A model generated the notes under the pieces. It ran no database searches and was not told the origin of the DNA. It was given only the letters and a program-made list of their open reading frames with translations. From Eutreptiella sp. 'Long Island Sound 2002' (taxonomy: Eukaryota; Euglenozoa; Euglenophyceae; Eutreptiales; Eutreptiaceae), in NCBI GenBank assembly GCA_964036045.1, contig OZ038382.1:127844556-127908555 (forward strand): a DNA stretch of 64,000 nt. The letters are read 5' to 3'. Every line of letters starts with the position of its first letter. The first letter of the stretch is position 1. A program made the translations under genes and the position numbers. This document shows, piece by piece, positions 42,118 to 54,817 of the stretch.

Positions 42118-42283
42118 GTCCCTCCCAGAAAGTTGTTCCACTGCTACGGGCGCTGATACGAGTGTCTTCCCATTGAATTTTGATTCTGATGAGGAGACTA
42201 TCTCTACGGGCAGTGAGTCAGATTCTTCTGCAAGCACAGAAGTGTCCGTTCCCAGGAAGAAACGCAAACGCGAGTCAAAATAA
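42118..42283 (+). CDS. Candidate last exon with acidic tail and NLS
   Basis: After a possible splice acceptor (CCCCTTGTGACAG) an open stretch runs to a TAA at 42,281. It encodes an acidic, Ser-rich tail (NFDSDEETISTGSESDSSAS) ending in a basic cluster (PRKKRKRESK) that resembles a nuclear localisation signal. Composition is unlike the shadow frames nearby. The gene upstream is not identifiable, and the exon could equally belong to a transposon protein. The product is unknown. Confidence 0.35.
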
Positions 42284-44090
42284 TCAGCCTCCACTTTATA
42301 GCAATGTGGTACCAAGTTTAGCGAGATGAAAAGGGCATCACGACATATCAACAGCAATCAAACACACTAACACATCAAGGAACCACAAAGTAGGACTACC
42401 ACAACGACGGACAGCCGAAGGAGTGCTTGAGTACAGTAGCAGTGGATGGTAGAACATACGGTATGTGGCATGCAGGTTGAACGTGCCAACCAAAAAGTCA
42501 TCAGTCGGACACGCTCTAACACCGGCGTTTGATGGTAGATATGGATGCAGTTTTCATGACAGATGGATACTTTGTATTGCATCTAGATTGTCCATAGCAT
42601 ATTCCTTCGAACACAAGAACCGTTGCAGCTTGAATGATGATTCCGCCAAAAAACCCCCATTTTTGTAGCAAAACAACACCCCGCTTTGTACTAAAAAGTG
42701 CCCCGCTTTTTACTAAAAACCCCCCACTTTGTACTAAATACCACCTTTTTGTACTAAAAAACCCCCCTTTTCACCATTTCCAAAAAATCACGTCCGCCAA
42801 ATAGGAGAAACCCCGTTTACCATGTCTCAAACCATGCCAACCCCGCACAGCTGTACCCAGGTTCTTTGGGGGTGAAAACTGTCCGTTGCAGCTCCTTGCT
42901 TGTCTTTTATGTAGGGTTCGGAACCGGTTTTACCGATTAATCGGAAAAACCGTTATCGGCAATAATCGGAGGTTATTTTCAAAATAATTGGCACCATCGG
43001 TTATTTTGAAAACTGATTTAAACCAATTAATCGGAATGGTTGCAAATCTATCCGGTTCTTTTCGGCATTTCATTTTGTCGAATTTTTGCACTACGCAACG
43101 GCTTTGGTAGCAATCAATGATGGCGGATGGTGAATTACAACTTCCGACGTAGTTTTGGTCACTATGCTCCGACTTGTATGGGCTCTCTTGTGCCAAAGGC
43201 AAGATTTTGGTCAGTAAAGGGCAATTAATCGGAAAAACCAGTTATTTTGAAAACTATCAATCGGCAAAACCGGTTTTTTTGAAAAAATAATCGTTTCAAA
43301 CCGTTTATTTTCAGAACTATCAGGTTCCAAAACTTACTGTTATGGTACCGTGTGCTCCAGCATTACTGCGATACTGCATATGTCCCCCCGCCCCCCCTGC
43401 AGTGTGCCTTCCGAGTATACGAAATCTTGAGTTGTTTCTTTGTTTCGGGCCACAGCTCAGCCCTCCAAAGCATCTCCCCACTTCCCAAAAGAAAACTGCC
43501 ATATCCCGCAGGCAATATCAATGCAATACAGCACGTAAGCATGTATTAAAGCTGAAATGCACCACACCACTGACAATGTATTTTACAGTTTTTTGGTGTT
43601 TTCACGTAATGGCCTGCCAGAAGTCTAGTAGCAGATCTGACACAGAATGCTGATCACTGACTATGTAAGCATATAATGTATTATAATGAAATGTACTAAA
43701 AGACCCTTAAAATGCAGTAAAAAAACACCCCAAAATGTGCTAAGCCCCCCCTCCCTAAATGTACTAAAAGGCCCCCCCCGCAAAATGTACTAAAAGAGAC
43801 CCCCGACATTTACTACCAGACCCCCGAAAATGTACTGACTCCTCCCCCCCGAAATGTACTTAAAAATGTCGTGCCCCAAAACTCCCCAGCTTTATTAAAA
43901 ACCCACCGCGGCGTTTTTTTTATTAGATGGGTTTTTTTGTGCATTTTAGAGCCGCGGGTTTTTTAGCACAGAAGGGGGGTTCTTTAGCACAAAAAGGGTG
44001 GGTTTTGTCATATGCCCCAGCTTGAGGGCAAACGATGATGATGGGTTGTGGTGTGACCCCCCCATTTTTCTCTTCCCCCGCCCCCGCCGG
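42284..44090. repeat. Low-complexity AT/C-rich repeats
   Basis: 42,650-42,790 and 43,690-43,990 are degenerate 17-20 bp tandem units of the form CCCCC-TTTGTACTAAAA. 42,920-43,325 is a separate degenerate repeat of TTAATCGGAAAAACCGG. No gene seen. Confidence 0.55.
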
Positions 44091-45640
44091 GAGCTGCTTC
44101 AATTTTCAATCCGACTGGGGGAGGGCCCTCCCCCCGGGACCCCCTCCCCTGCTCCCCTGGACCCCCTCCTTCCCTCCCCCCCTCGCTCTAAATCACCTAA
44201 AATTCAGGATTCTGGAAACTTTGTTTCGCTTGTGCACGAACAATTTCTCTTGTGCCTTCGGCGCACCTATACCAGGGTTCTTTGGTCATTCAGCTTGTAC
44301 CCTTGGTCCCCTGTCCCACACATATCAGGTCACAAAGGTACATAAGTGCGTCCTTTGGCTCTCCAATCGAACCGTGCCCCCGAGGAAAACGCGGCGATGT
44401 TATAACCGTAATCCTGTATTTTCGGTTTGCAGACAGATGGACTTGGAAGGGAACGCAACGGGCATACAATGCTGCACAAAAAGCATGTTCCATAACTTGT
44501 CTCAAAAGTCCAATCGCAAGTGTCTGCCAGTTTGAACAACAAGCACCCGTAATCGCGGAACAAGACCACGAGGTGCACTGCCTGCCGCATGAGTTCCTGC
44601 TCATGCAGCCCATCCTGTGCGCACACTGGGCACCACAAGTGCCACGAACACGCATTCAGTTGCAATATGCGTGTTTTCTGTCCTTTACAGCCCCAACAAA
44701 GCTGCACTGTTCTGCACTTGAGGTCCCAGTCAGATCCAAACAAGAAAAAAGTATGGACCGAGAAAGATGAGCATTACTTTTGCTTCTGACATTATGAGAA
44801 ACGTAAATGTTGACCGGGTCATTGTGATACAATTTTGCACTTTGTTGGTTGTTTGTTGAATTCCCACCGGGGGTCAGACCCCTCCCCCCCTGCCCCCTGC
44901 CCCCCCCAGAGCCCCTGGTCCCCCCCCCCTTCCGCTCTAAATCACCTAAAAATCAAGGTTGTGGGACCGTTTTGGCTTGTATGCGAAAACGTTCTCTTAT
45001 GCCTTTGGCGTAGGTGTACTAAGGTTCTTAGGCCATTCTGCTTGTATCCTTTGTCCCCTGTGCAACACATATCAAGGTCCATCAATGCGTTCTTTGGCTC
45101 CCCGGTCCAACCGTTCCCGTGAACAAAACGCGACGACGTTGTAACCACAGCTCTCTATTTTAGTTTTAAACATAGATGGACTTGGAAGAAAAGGCAAGAG
45201 GCATACAATGTTGCACAGAAAGCATGTTACACACTGCAATAGCAACTGTGTGTGAGTTCCTTCGACAAACAGCCATCATGGTGCTACAAGACTGCTAGAT
45301 ACTTTGCGTGCCGCATGATTTCGTCCTCATGCAGCTTGCTCTATGCGCACATCGGGCACCACAACTGCGACGAACACACGTTCAGCTGCGACATGCGTAT
45401 TGTTTGTCTGTCACAGCCCCAACAAACCTGCACTGTCGTCCACCTGAGGTCCCAATCAGACACAAACAAAAAGCAAGTATGGCCCGGCAAAGATGAGTTG
45501 AATTACCTGGTCTTCCGACATTCTGACAAAAGTATGTGCTGACCGGCTCATTGTGATACATTTTTGCAATTCTTCGCGTATTTGTTGAATTCTTACCGGG
45601 GGGTCGTCCCCTCCCTCTTGGACCCCCCCCCTCCCCTGCA
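44091..45640 (+). repeat. Diverged ~0.8 kb tandem duplication
   Basis: Two units (~44,100-44,880 and ~44,880-45,640) share order and sequence: a C-rich head, CGCTCTAAATCACCTAAAA, AGATGGACTTGGAAG, ATACAATG(C/T)TGCACA and a Cys/His-rich frame. In both units that frame (44589-44789 and 45252-45542) contains CAH(T/I)GHH and the run VLHLRSQSD or VVHLRSQSD. Conservation of protein-like sequence in both units suggests a decayed gene pair, not random DNA. A TTTGCAG before ACAGATGGAC could be a splice acceptor. The product is not recognised. Confidence 0.45.
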
Positions 45641-46400
45641 CCTCTCCACGTTCAAGCAACGCCTGCCCCCCCCCCCGTCAAACTTTCTTTTTACCAAAAC
45701 GGGGGGGGTTTTCCTGGTAAGGTTTGGACACTTTTTTTCTAAGATTTACGGGGTTTTTTGTACAATTTACGGATTCTTTGGTAAATTTCGTTCTTTTTGG
45801 TAGGGTTTTGGGGGCTGGCTACAACTTTGATTGTACAAAAATTTGGTCGATTTGGGGTTCGGGCATAGCAAAATGGGGGGATTTCAGAGTTTGGGATATG
45901 GACTCGAGCACATTGCCCTGACTTTTCGAGTTGGACGTACACACCGGTTTGCTTTGCTTTGGTATTAGACTTGAGTGTGGCTTTTGCACGGTTGGATATC
46001 AACTGTGGCACTTCAGTGTGTCCGATAGAGTTCGTGATAAGGATTAGCAGGTTTTGGGGGGCCCTTTGCAGTTGGGGATATTGAATGCCACGCTTTGGTG
46101 TGCACTTTAGAGTTGGAGATATGGACTCCTATGCTTCGGCATGGTTTCCGTGAGTTGTGATATGGACCTTTACGCTTTGGAGCTGTGCTAGGATTTAACG
46201 ATGTGAATTCAAAGGCTTCGGGGTGGCCCCTCTACGGCTCTTGCGCTTTGATGTGGCGTGTATGGTGAGGAATATGCAATCGCACCCTTTAGTTGGGATC
46301 TCAATGTTGGGCATATGGACTGCCAAGCTGTGCATTCTCCTTTGTGGTTGGTGTTTGCATGTTTAGCCTACAGTTGGGCGTCGGAGAGTGGTCAATATTG
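45641..46400. repeat. Degenerate minisatellite (GTTGG.ATATGGACT units)
   Basis: Irregular ~50-60 bp units contain AGTTGGGGATAT..GACT and CGCTTTGG, running from about 45,880 to 46,390. No coding seen. Confidence 0.45.
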
Positions 46401-48246
46401 AGTTGCATGCTTGTATGTACCTTTTCAAGTTGGAAACATTAACTCCAGTCCCTTTGTTCGTGGCATTCAACGTGCAAATTCGTGTGCCCAAACTTTGGTT
46501 TTTGCATTCCACTGCACGAATCAGCAAGGGAATATGGGAACACTTTGTTGAGATTGGTTGGATATGCAGTTGTGGTAGCTTTAGCTTCATTAGTTTTTTC
46601 AACGGTTTTCAACGTTTTTCAACCACATAGGTTCTTCTTGTTTTTTGCATTGGCTTTTGCCTTTAGGGGCAAAAGGGGACAACCAAGTTGTTTCGTGTCA
46701 CAAAAGGTGAAACCTCTTCGTTTCAAAGCAAATGTTTCAAAGCAGTTTACATTCTATCATTGATACATGTTCTTTTCAATATCAATGGCGGCACTTCGGA
46801 AAATGGTCATCACCCTACCAGGAATATAACCTTACTGTCACGGGCGGCAGTGATGACGCGGATTTGAGGGTCTCTCCCCTACTCCGCCCAGCAATACTTA
46901 GTTCAGGTGCACTCAGGAGCAGTTTTGCTCCAGGATACCTCCATTTTGCAAGGATCAGGACCGAACTCTGGCCCTGAGCACCGTCGCGAGCGCCAGACCG
47001 AAAGACGCAAGCCACATTGGCCTGTGAGTTTTTCCTCTGTGAAAATCAGGGTTTTATAATAAAAAAGTCACAGATTTGGTGGTTTTGGGATTAAATGGAA
47101 TCAGGGGCACGATTAGTTTGAGCCACGGTGATGGTCAGGATTAGCGGTGCATGGTGTGTGTTTCGCGCATCGTTCGTGACTTGTGTTTTTGTTTATTTTG
47201 TCTGTAGACAATGTAGAATACTCAGATAAAATCACAGGAACCCGTGCAAGGTTCCTATGAACGTTTGTACAATGATGGGGTACGACCAACAACTGGCACG
47301 TGAACGGCTCTAGGATCTTGTGTCACCACGTTCGTTCAAAGGGTCAATTGGACTGAAGGATGAAGCTCAAGGCTCTTGAAGTTTGGGGAAAATTGCAGGT
47401 TTTTGGTTTGGGTCAATCAAATCCAAATGGGTGTGATTTCGAAACATTGCAGAGACTTTGACAAAAATCAACAACAGCATCAATCACCAATAATGATTGT
47501 ATCCGCTTTGTAGGGCGTCTGGCGAGCTTGATGGTGCTGGCAGCGCCACGAGATGGGAACGAGATCAAGGTCACCCGCTGACACTGCAAAGAGTCCTTCT
47601 TCAAGTATGCCTGGCGACTGCGGTGATGGGCGGCGCTAAAGTCTCTGCACCCAAGGTCGCAACACGGTCTCCGACGCAAAAGTAGTGTATGCCAACCCGG
47701 ATGTCATCATCATTGACACCCAAACCCAAGCAGCCCTCGCCTTTGGTGACATCTGTGCCCAGACGAAGTCCAGCGTCACTGGGAAGTTCAAAATGACGAT
47801 AGCGGCATTTACGACGACTTCCAGAAGTCCACATGCTGTGAGAGCTCAGCGAAGAGCTCCATCCCTAGTTTTTTTTGCGTGCGCTGCTCTAAATGTAGCG
47901 TGCCGCGCCCATCAGAAGCCAACTATGCCTGGAGGCCACTTCCCATATCCCCTTGTGCAGCGTCCCTTGCAGAGGACACGTTCACTGTAGAGAGGAAGAA
48001 AAAGTCGCTACCATGTCTTTCTTGGGGTACTTGATCCAGGTCAAGCGCCCCCAAATCCTTGGGAAGTAATGAAGACTAACACTTAATCATTTTGATCACT
48101 CTTTTTGAAGCTTTAAGTACGTTTTTTAAAGTGACTAGGGTTACAACCCTACTCCTTCATGAAGTTCACCCCTACCACTCAAGTGAGCAGAGGTATCTTC
48201 CTTGATGCAGGTTATACCGAAACAAAATAGGCATTTCATGCCTTGC
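46401..48246. other. Unassigned DNA
   Basis: Two minus-strand frames at 47,413-47,834 have gene-like composition (EGCLGLGVNDDDIRVGIHYF) but I recognise no family. Nothing else noted. Confidence 0.3.
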
Positions 48247-48440
48247 GCCTTGTTGGTTAAGCCTAGTGGTCTCCCACCTCAGGACCCCTATACTCGACTG
48301 TTTTTCCTACCTTTTGGGAGCCTAATTTTTAACTGATTCCGAATTTAGTTGCTTGGCTATGCTGGCCAAGCCATATCCTGTGTGTGGCCAAGCCTAATTG
48401 CTCCAGATTGCTGACCAACTCCATTGCTTGTCAAAAGGTG
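48247..48440 (+). repeat. Dispersed repeat shared with 6156-6340
   Basis: GGTTAAGCCTAGTGGTCTCC, then CATATCCTGTGTGTGGCC, matches the interior of the transposon at 5981-6543. The segment GCCTAGTGGTCTCC is A-box-like, but no B box follows. Confidence 0.6.
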
Positions 48441-48906
48441 CAGATGAGGTGCTTCGGACTGTCTTTGGTCTATAGGAGAAACACAGAAGGTATGACACTG
48501 AGATATGTTATCGCACCGAAACCGCAAGCCACGTGATACGTACCACCGACCAAAAACAGCCAAAAGCGGGTACGGCCAAACACAACACCGCACGAACCAC
48601 CGCGTAATGCGTACCACCACACCGCTCCGCACCTCTACACTCCGCAGGTATCACCAAGAGGCAAAGCAACGGCAAGGGGACAAACACCGAGGAAAGGTCA
48701 GGGACACGGATAAAAGCCGGAACGCCCGCCCCCCCACCGAACCACACGCTACACATTTACAGGACTTTGTTTTGTACCGTTTATCGTGACCATGGCGGCC
48801 GACAACTCGAACCAAAACAGGTATGACATACCCAAAAACCCGCACACCTGATACCACACACCGCACACACACCCGAACACACCCACACCAACACACGGCG
48901 AATCAC

Positions 48907-48938
<32 letters not shown>

Positions 48939-49278
48939 AGGGCCACGGGGAAGAGGAGGAAGCACCACCCACAGCACAACACACCAAAACACGCACACAA
49001 CACCGGGGCGGAGGGACCCACGCCGCGCAAACACATACACCGAACGCGCCACAGAAGGGACGACAAACAACACGCCCAAAACCACAAGACACTACTGCGC
49101 AAGCCACACACAACGAACACAAACGGCATCCCCGGCCAGGAATGGTGGGGAACTGCAGCCAAAACCCACACAGATACACAGGCCACACCACATGAACACA
49201 CACACCACACGCCACAAACACACACGACACACCCCAAGCCCACACCAGCGGCGACACCACCGCCACAAGTAGACACCA
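48441..49278. repeat. CA-rich region with (CA)n microsatellite
   Basis: A run of about 15 CA units is centred on ~48,910-48,938, surrounded by CACA-rich low-complexity DNA. Open frames on both strands follow from composition and are not genes. Confidence 0.6.
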
Positions 49279-50080
49279 GCCAGGAATGGCGGAGAACTGC
49301 CCCCGGAGCCCTCAGCCAGGATTGGCGAGGGACCACCAACCACCACAACCAGCGGACCCCAGCCAGGAGTGGCGGGGAACCGCACCCACGGCCCTCAGCC
49401 AGGATTGGCGAGCGACCACCCACCACCACCAGAAGCGGACCCCAGCCAGGAGTTGAGTGGAACCGCACCTAGGACCCTCAGCCAGGACTGGCGAGGGACC
49501 ACCCACCACCAGCAGCAGCGGACGGCAGCCAGGAGTGGCGGGGAATGCGCACCCATGGCCCTCAGCCAGGATTGGCGAGGGACCAACCACCACCACCAGC
49601 AGCGGACACCAGCCAGGAGTGGGGGGAAACACCACCCAGGGCCCTCAGCCAGGATTGGCCAGGGACCACCCACCACCACAACCAGCGGACCCCAGCCACG
49701 AGTGGCGGAGAACCGCACCCACTGCCCTTAGCCAGGATTGGAGAGCGACAAGCCACCACCACCAGCAGCGGACCCCAGCCAGGAGTGGCGGGGAACCGCA
49801 CCCAAGCCCCTCAGCCAGGATTGCCGAGGGACCACCCACCACCACGAGCAGCGCATGGCAGCCAGGATTGGCGGGGAACCGCACCCAGGGCCCTCAGCCA
49901 GGATTGGCGAGCGAACACCCACCACCAAAACCAGGGGACCCCAGCCGGGAGTGGCGGGGAACCACACCCACGGCCCTCAGCCAGGATTGGCGAGGGACCA
50001 CCCACCACCACCAGCAGCGGATCCCCGCCAGGAGTGGCGGGGAACTGCACCGAGGGCCTTCAGCCAGGACTGGCAGGGGC
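49279..50080. repeat. 83-bp minisatellite, nine to ten units
   Basis: The unit is built from CCTCAGCCAGGATTGGCGAG, GGACCACCCACCACCACCAG and CCAGCCAGGAGTGGCGGGGA, repeating every 83 bp. Within each unit CAGCCAGGA(T/G)TGGCG appears twice. 83 is not a multiple of three, so the long open frames across it are compositional. Confidence 0.85.
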
Positions 50081-50929
50081 CTGCACGGGGCCCACCCACA
50101 ATACACACCCGCCACACCCACACTAACACCGGCTGCAAGACCTAGCCGGGAGAGGCAGGGGCAGGCAACCAAAGACACCACCGACAGACCACACGCACAC
50201 ACGCACCCAAACCAGCGCGCGTACGCGGAGCACACACTCACGCCACTCCCACACCACACCAACACAGGCGCCACAAAAACACAAAACACACGAAAGCATG
50301 AGCACCACAAACAGCGGCCCGCACCACAAACACACACAACACGGGAAGCCCCCCACCCACCCCCAAGTAAGCCAGCACCCAACCCTCAGCCAGGAATGGC
50401 GAGGAACCAACTACCCACCCCAACAACAAGGTAGTAGGTAGGTAGCTCAACTCGGGACCGGTGTTGCCCCGCTGGGGGGTCTTACCAAGGGGCTTTTGCT
50501 CACCCACCCACGGCCCCACTGCACGTGCCCCCAGAAAGCGGCTCCCCCACATGGGGGAAGGGCGCGGTTGCCGCGAGCAGTACCCTACAGCGGGTTCTGC
50601 CCAGAGAGGTAAGCCATGTTCGACCGAAGTCTCACATTCCTCTTTGGGCGGATGATACGTGGGGGAGGGTCCCATCGCACATCCTAATCAACCTCCGGAT
50701 TGCGGGGCCCAGGGGCCGGGAGCCAGGCCAAAGGCCCTGTCCTGCAGGCACCCCCACCTGGGTTGGTTTTCAGTAGGCGTGAAGAAGCACGTGCTACGGG
50801 ACTCGCATGCCGTGGCGCACACTCACGCCTCCTGACTCGGTCGAGCTTGCGCTCTCCCGCGGGGCCGGGGCTTCAAAGTAGGTCGTCGTGGTTGGTTGGT
50901 CGGTCATTTAACGGTTGGGCGTAGTCTGT
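50081..50929. other. Unassigned GC-rich DNA
   Basis: Scattered single pieces of the 83-bp unit occur (about 50,380). 50,450-50,890 contains many short G/C hairpins. No gene or rRNA segment recognised. Confidence 0.35.
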
Positions 50930-51499
50930 TAATGTTGGTTGGTCCTTCGCGTGATGGTAGAGTCACCGTTTTGTTCGTGGATATGTTCCTTGGCGGGCTT
51001 GTTGGACCCGTTGGACGCCGTTCCCGTTTCGACCCGTGCACGCCTGGCTGGTTTGGTGTTGGCTGGCGTGCGTGTGGTCTTTTTACGGTCAAGTGGCGGC
51101 TGCAGCTACAGTGTGGTTGGTGCGCGGTTGTCTTTGCCGCCTCATGGTTGGCTTGTCTTGTGTGGGTTCCGTCGCGCTGCTGCCGGTGGTCGTATCGCCG
51201 AATGTTGTTTGTGCAGCCAGCACGTCCGTGTCGGTGCGGGCTGGTTGCGTCTTGGTTGGTCCAAGTGTAGCGTAGTGTAAATTGTCAACGTTGGTTGGCT
51301 GCGTTCGTAATGGTAGAGTTGCGGTGTTCTGTTGCGTTCGTGGGTATGGTCTTCGGCAGGCGTGGCGCACCACAGTGCCGTCATCCCGTTGGACGCTGTT
51401 CCCGTTTCGACCGGTGCACGCCTGGCTGGTTTGGTGTTGGCCGGCTTGCGTGTGGTCTGTTTACGGTCATGTGGCGTCTGCAGCTGCGGTGTGGTTGGC
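50930..51499. repeat. ~345-bp tandem duplication, second unit truncated
   Basis: 50,930-51,274 and 51,275-51,499 share GCACGCCTGGCTGGTTTGGT, GTGTGGTCT and TTACGGTCA(A/T)GTGGCG in the same order. The second unit stops where the small LTR element begins. Confidence 0.6.
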
Positions 51500-53861
51500 T
51501 GTAGCAGGCCAGAGCACAACACCAATCCTTGAAGTCAGCGACGCAGTTCTGATTTTGTCCTAAGACCTTTCATAGTCCCTGAATAACATGATAATAAAAC
51601 AATCATGATATCTCGATAATTGTAACATACAAACACACACAATCTGAGCGTGTTTCATTTATCTACATTATGTAATGCGCAGCACTATGCAACAATCTGA
51701 AGTGCGCGCGTGTGACTGCTGCACTCCCCTCCCAAGCTCACTGATACCCTTGTACCATCGGGCTGAGCCACAGTTTGTTTGTTATATAAAAGAGTGGCAG
51801 TCACACCCAAAAGCTTTGATAACCAAAACAAAACTGATATTGTCTTGCCTCAGGTCAAAACATGCTGTTTCTCTCATCAAAAAAAATTCCAAAATTTTCG
51901 CATCTCAGCCGCAACCACAGGCAAACAAGCAGCACAACCAAGGCAATGATGTTTGTTGAAACCACTCCCCATTGGGTTCCAAACTCTTAAGCTAATGTAC
52001 AAGGTGCTGCAGCCTTGTGGGGCACTTAAGTGCCTTACTTCTGAGTGCTTCTTTTTGAACTTCTCTCCTCCTCCACTGTGCCTCTCCACTGCAAAAGCAG
52101 AGACAGGCAATTCAACTGATGGGAGGGACGATCAAAAGCGCCAAAAACAAAGCAAAGGTGCAGACGTCTTGTATTTTTGACTAATTTCAACTGATTTGAC
52201 CTGTGACATAAGAGCAGAAACAATGGTGCATTGGGCAGGTTAGACATCGCGAAGGGGGGGGGCAACAGTTGTTTTGGCCTTTAGTAGGGCTCTGCCCATT
52301 CTTTGGGTGGCCTACCCTTTTATCTGACCAAGGCTACAGACCTCCTGCAGTGGGGGGATTACAAAAACTAATGTCCCCAGTCCACGTGTTGTGCACCCCA
52401 CACAACACACCCAACTGGGCCCCTGCCGAGGTGTCCAAACCCTCCAACACCCTTCAACACTTTCCTAGTGCGGGTGTGGGTGGACGGGCGTAGGCAGAAA
52501 AAAAAGAAGTACCTGCAAATACCAATCTCCTGCTAAGCAACACCATGGCTGCAGGCCTCATACCCTTACCAAAACAGCACTGTCCAATTGACAGGCTTCA
52601 ACGTTCGTCAGAGCACAGGTAGAAAAAAAAGGCTGTGCTGCCTGCCAGTCTTCAAACCTCCATCTGCCATACGGCAGAAAACCAACACAAAAGCCACCAA
52701 CTCAACACAAAAATGGCAACAACAGCCATAGCAGCAAACCAGTGAAATCAAAAATGAAACATACAACAGAGTTTTCCGAAACAAAGGCAAAGGTGCATGT
52801 TCGTGCAACCTAGTCAGCAGAAAACTGTGCTTTTCGGACCAAAACTGGTCCTCAACGCAAACGTCATTTTGACATTCAGCTCATTTTTGAGCTGCATCTT
52901 ACTCAATATACAGCACTTGAGAGAAAAAAAAAACCCAGACAAAAGTAACGAAGACAGCTATTCAGCATGCGTGCACACACACGCAAAGACAGACACAGTC
53001 AACCTTTAGGTTTGCTTCTTATTGACTTCTCTTGTGTGCGCCGTTGTCTTTCTTCTGCGACATTGAATACGCAAACCTGTCGCGCGTTGTTCCAGCACTC
53101 CAACGTCGTACTCCCTCGCCGGCGCTCCCCCGAACGATGGCTCCCTTTCGCAAACTCCTTCATTGTCATTGGACCCCTGTCTTTGCGCCTTCTCACGAGC
53201 GTTGGCCTCCGCTACATCTTCAATGCTTGCTGTGGCGGCCTCATCGCCGCATATCCTTGGCACGCTCTCTTCAGCGTGACTCGCTGTGGCGCTGCCAGTC
53301 TGCCTCAGTACCTGTAGCACTCGCACGCCACGTGCCCGACGCCCAGACTCACGATACGGCATACTGGTTTTTTGGTCCACCCAACGTCGGAGGCACCCCA
53401 ACTGTCCTCAGTGCTCAGGCTGCGCAGAACGTTCCTCAACTTGTCCTCTTCGGCGGGTTGTAGCACTGCCCTGTGCATATATTCGGTGAAAGGGGGAAAA
53501 AATTTGTTCCCGAACTTCGGACGTAAATGCAGATCTCTGCGTCCTGCTCTGTAGCTTTAAACTTCTCCACAGCGGCCACGATTCTTTGCAACCCCAATCT
53601 CAACGATGTCCGAAAATTTTCCCAGTTATGACAAAATTGTAGCAGGCCAGAGCACAACACCAATCCTTGAAATCGGGGACGCAGTTCTGATTTGGTCCTA
53701 AGACCTTTCATAGTCCCTGAAAAACATGATAATAAAACAATCATGATATCTCGATAATTGTAACATACAAACACACACAATCTGAGTGTCTTTCACTTAT
53801 CTACATTATGTAATGCGCAGCACTTTGCAAAAAAATGAAGTGCGCGCGTATGAATGCTGCA
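51500..53861 (-). mobile_element. Non-autonomous LTR element (TRIM/LARD-like), 2.36 kb
   Basis: Two direct repeats of exactly 224 bp (51500-51723 and 53638-53861) start TGTAGCAGG and end GCTGCA. In the minus orientation a purine tract GGGAGGGGAG (51724-51733) lies directly before the left repeat, identifying it as the 3' LTR. The repeats differ at many positions, so it is older than element 1. The 1.9 kb interior has only short frames (for example 53006-53401 minus) without Gag or Pol motifs. A convincing primer binding site and target duplication are not seen. Confidence 0.6.
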
Positions 53862-54226
53862 ATGGTCTTGTGTTCTCGTCTTCAGTTTGCGGCGCCCACT
53901 AGCAGATCGCCATTTGCTGCCCTTCCCTTCCCTTTCCTTCAGTGAAGGTCCACCAAGCCGCTGTTTTGGTCCGCCGTTTCCGTTTCTCCATGGTGGCGGG
54001 TTGCGTCGACCAAAACATTAAGGATCCATACGGCAATACCCTTCACCTCCACGGGGTCACGTTCATGCTCATGGCGGAGTGCTTCCAACGCGTGTGTGGG
54101 TGAGCTGTGTAAACTCAGCACAACTGTCACCACTGCCCCCCATGTGTCACACGTTTACGGCTCAACAGGAGCGCCAACGGTGGTGCCCGGTCCAAGCTGC
54201 GCGACCATCCTCAACACCATCGGCAC

Positions 54227-54694
54227 ATGCTCAACTGTCCACTGCATGCCATACCCCCGGCGATGCATTGCTATGGAGTCGCAGCGGGTACTTGCACTCT
54301 CGCTGTACCAGATCTTCTTCCCTGGGAGCTCCACATGAGTCGTGGTATCGTTAGCATGCTCTCGGAACGCTCGGCGCGTTTCACGCCCCAACAGCCCCCG
54401 TGGGGGGGCGATCCACGTCATGCGTGGTATGAGGGCGTTTTGGCAAGAAGCCATGGTATTGTGTTCTCGTCTGCAGTCGGCAGCGCCAACTGGCAGATCG
54501 CCATTTGCTGCCCTTCCCTTCCCTTTCCTTCAGTGAAGGTCCACCAAGCCGCTGTTTTGGTCCGCCGTTTCCGTTTCTCCATGGTGGCGGGTTGCGTCGA
54601 CCAAAACATTAAGGATCCATACGGCAATACCCTTCAGCTCCAGGAGGTCATGGTCATGCTCATGGCGGAGTGCTTCTATCGCGTGTGTGGGTGA
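54227..54694 (+). CDS. Array ORF 1, unknown 155-residue frame
   Basis: It starts MLNCPLHAIPP and ends AECFYRVCG. It spans the end of repeat unit 1 and the start of unit 2, so it exists only because units are in tandem. Two other units have frames of the same length and similar sequence. No domain is recognised and no promoter or polyadenylation signal is obvious. It may be a real small protein or a by-product of a satellite whose length happens to be a multiple of three. TCTGCAG and GGGTGAGC within each unit could also serve as splice sites. Confidence 0.25.
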   Translation: MLNCPLHAIPPAMHCYGVAAGTCTLAVPDLLPWELHMSRGIVSMLSERSARFTPQQPPWGGDPRHAWYEGVLARSHGIVFSSAVGSANWQIAICCPSLPFPSVKVHQAAVLVRRFRFSMVAGCVDQNIKDPYGNTLQLQEVMVMLMAECFYRVCG

Positions 54695-54817
54695 GCTGCG
54701 TAAACTCAGCACGACTGTCACCACTGCCCCCCATGTGTCACATGTACACAGCTGAACGAGAGCGTCAACGGTGGTGCCGGGTCCAAGCCGCGAGACCATC
54801 CTCAACACCATCGGCAC

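Noticed and set aside
48823-49272. Long frames rich in Thr/His in the CA-rich region
   Set aside because: They are simple translations of CACA repeats.
49279-50080. Possible CRISPR array
   Set aside because: Units are contiguous 83-bp tandem repeats without unique spacers, in a eukaryotic repeat context.
49457-50434. 325-codon open frame across the 83-bp repeats
   Set aside because: The period is not a multiple of three and equivalent frames recur on both strands every 83 bp; the openness follows from composition and repeat structure.
50450-50900. Possible rRNA fragment because of dense GC hairpins
   Set aside because: No conserved SSU, LSU or 5S landmark sequence could be recognised.
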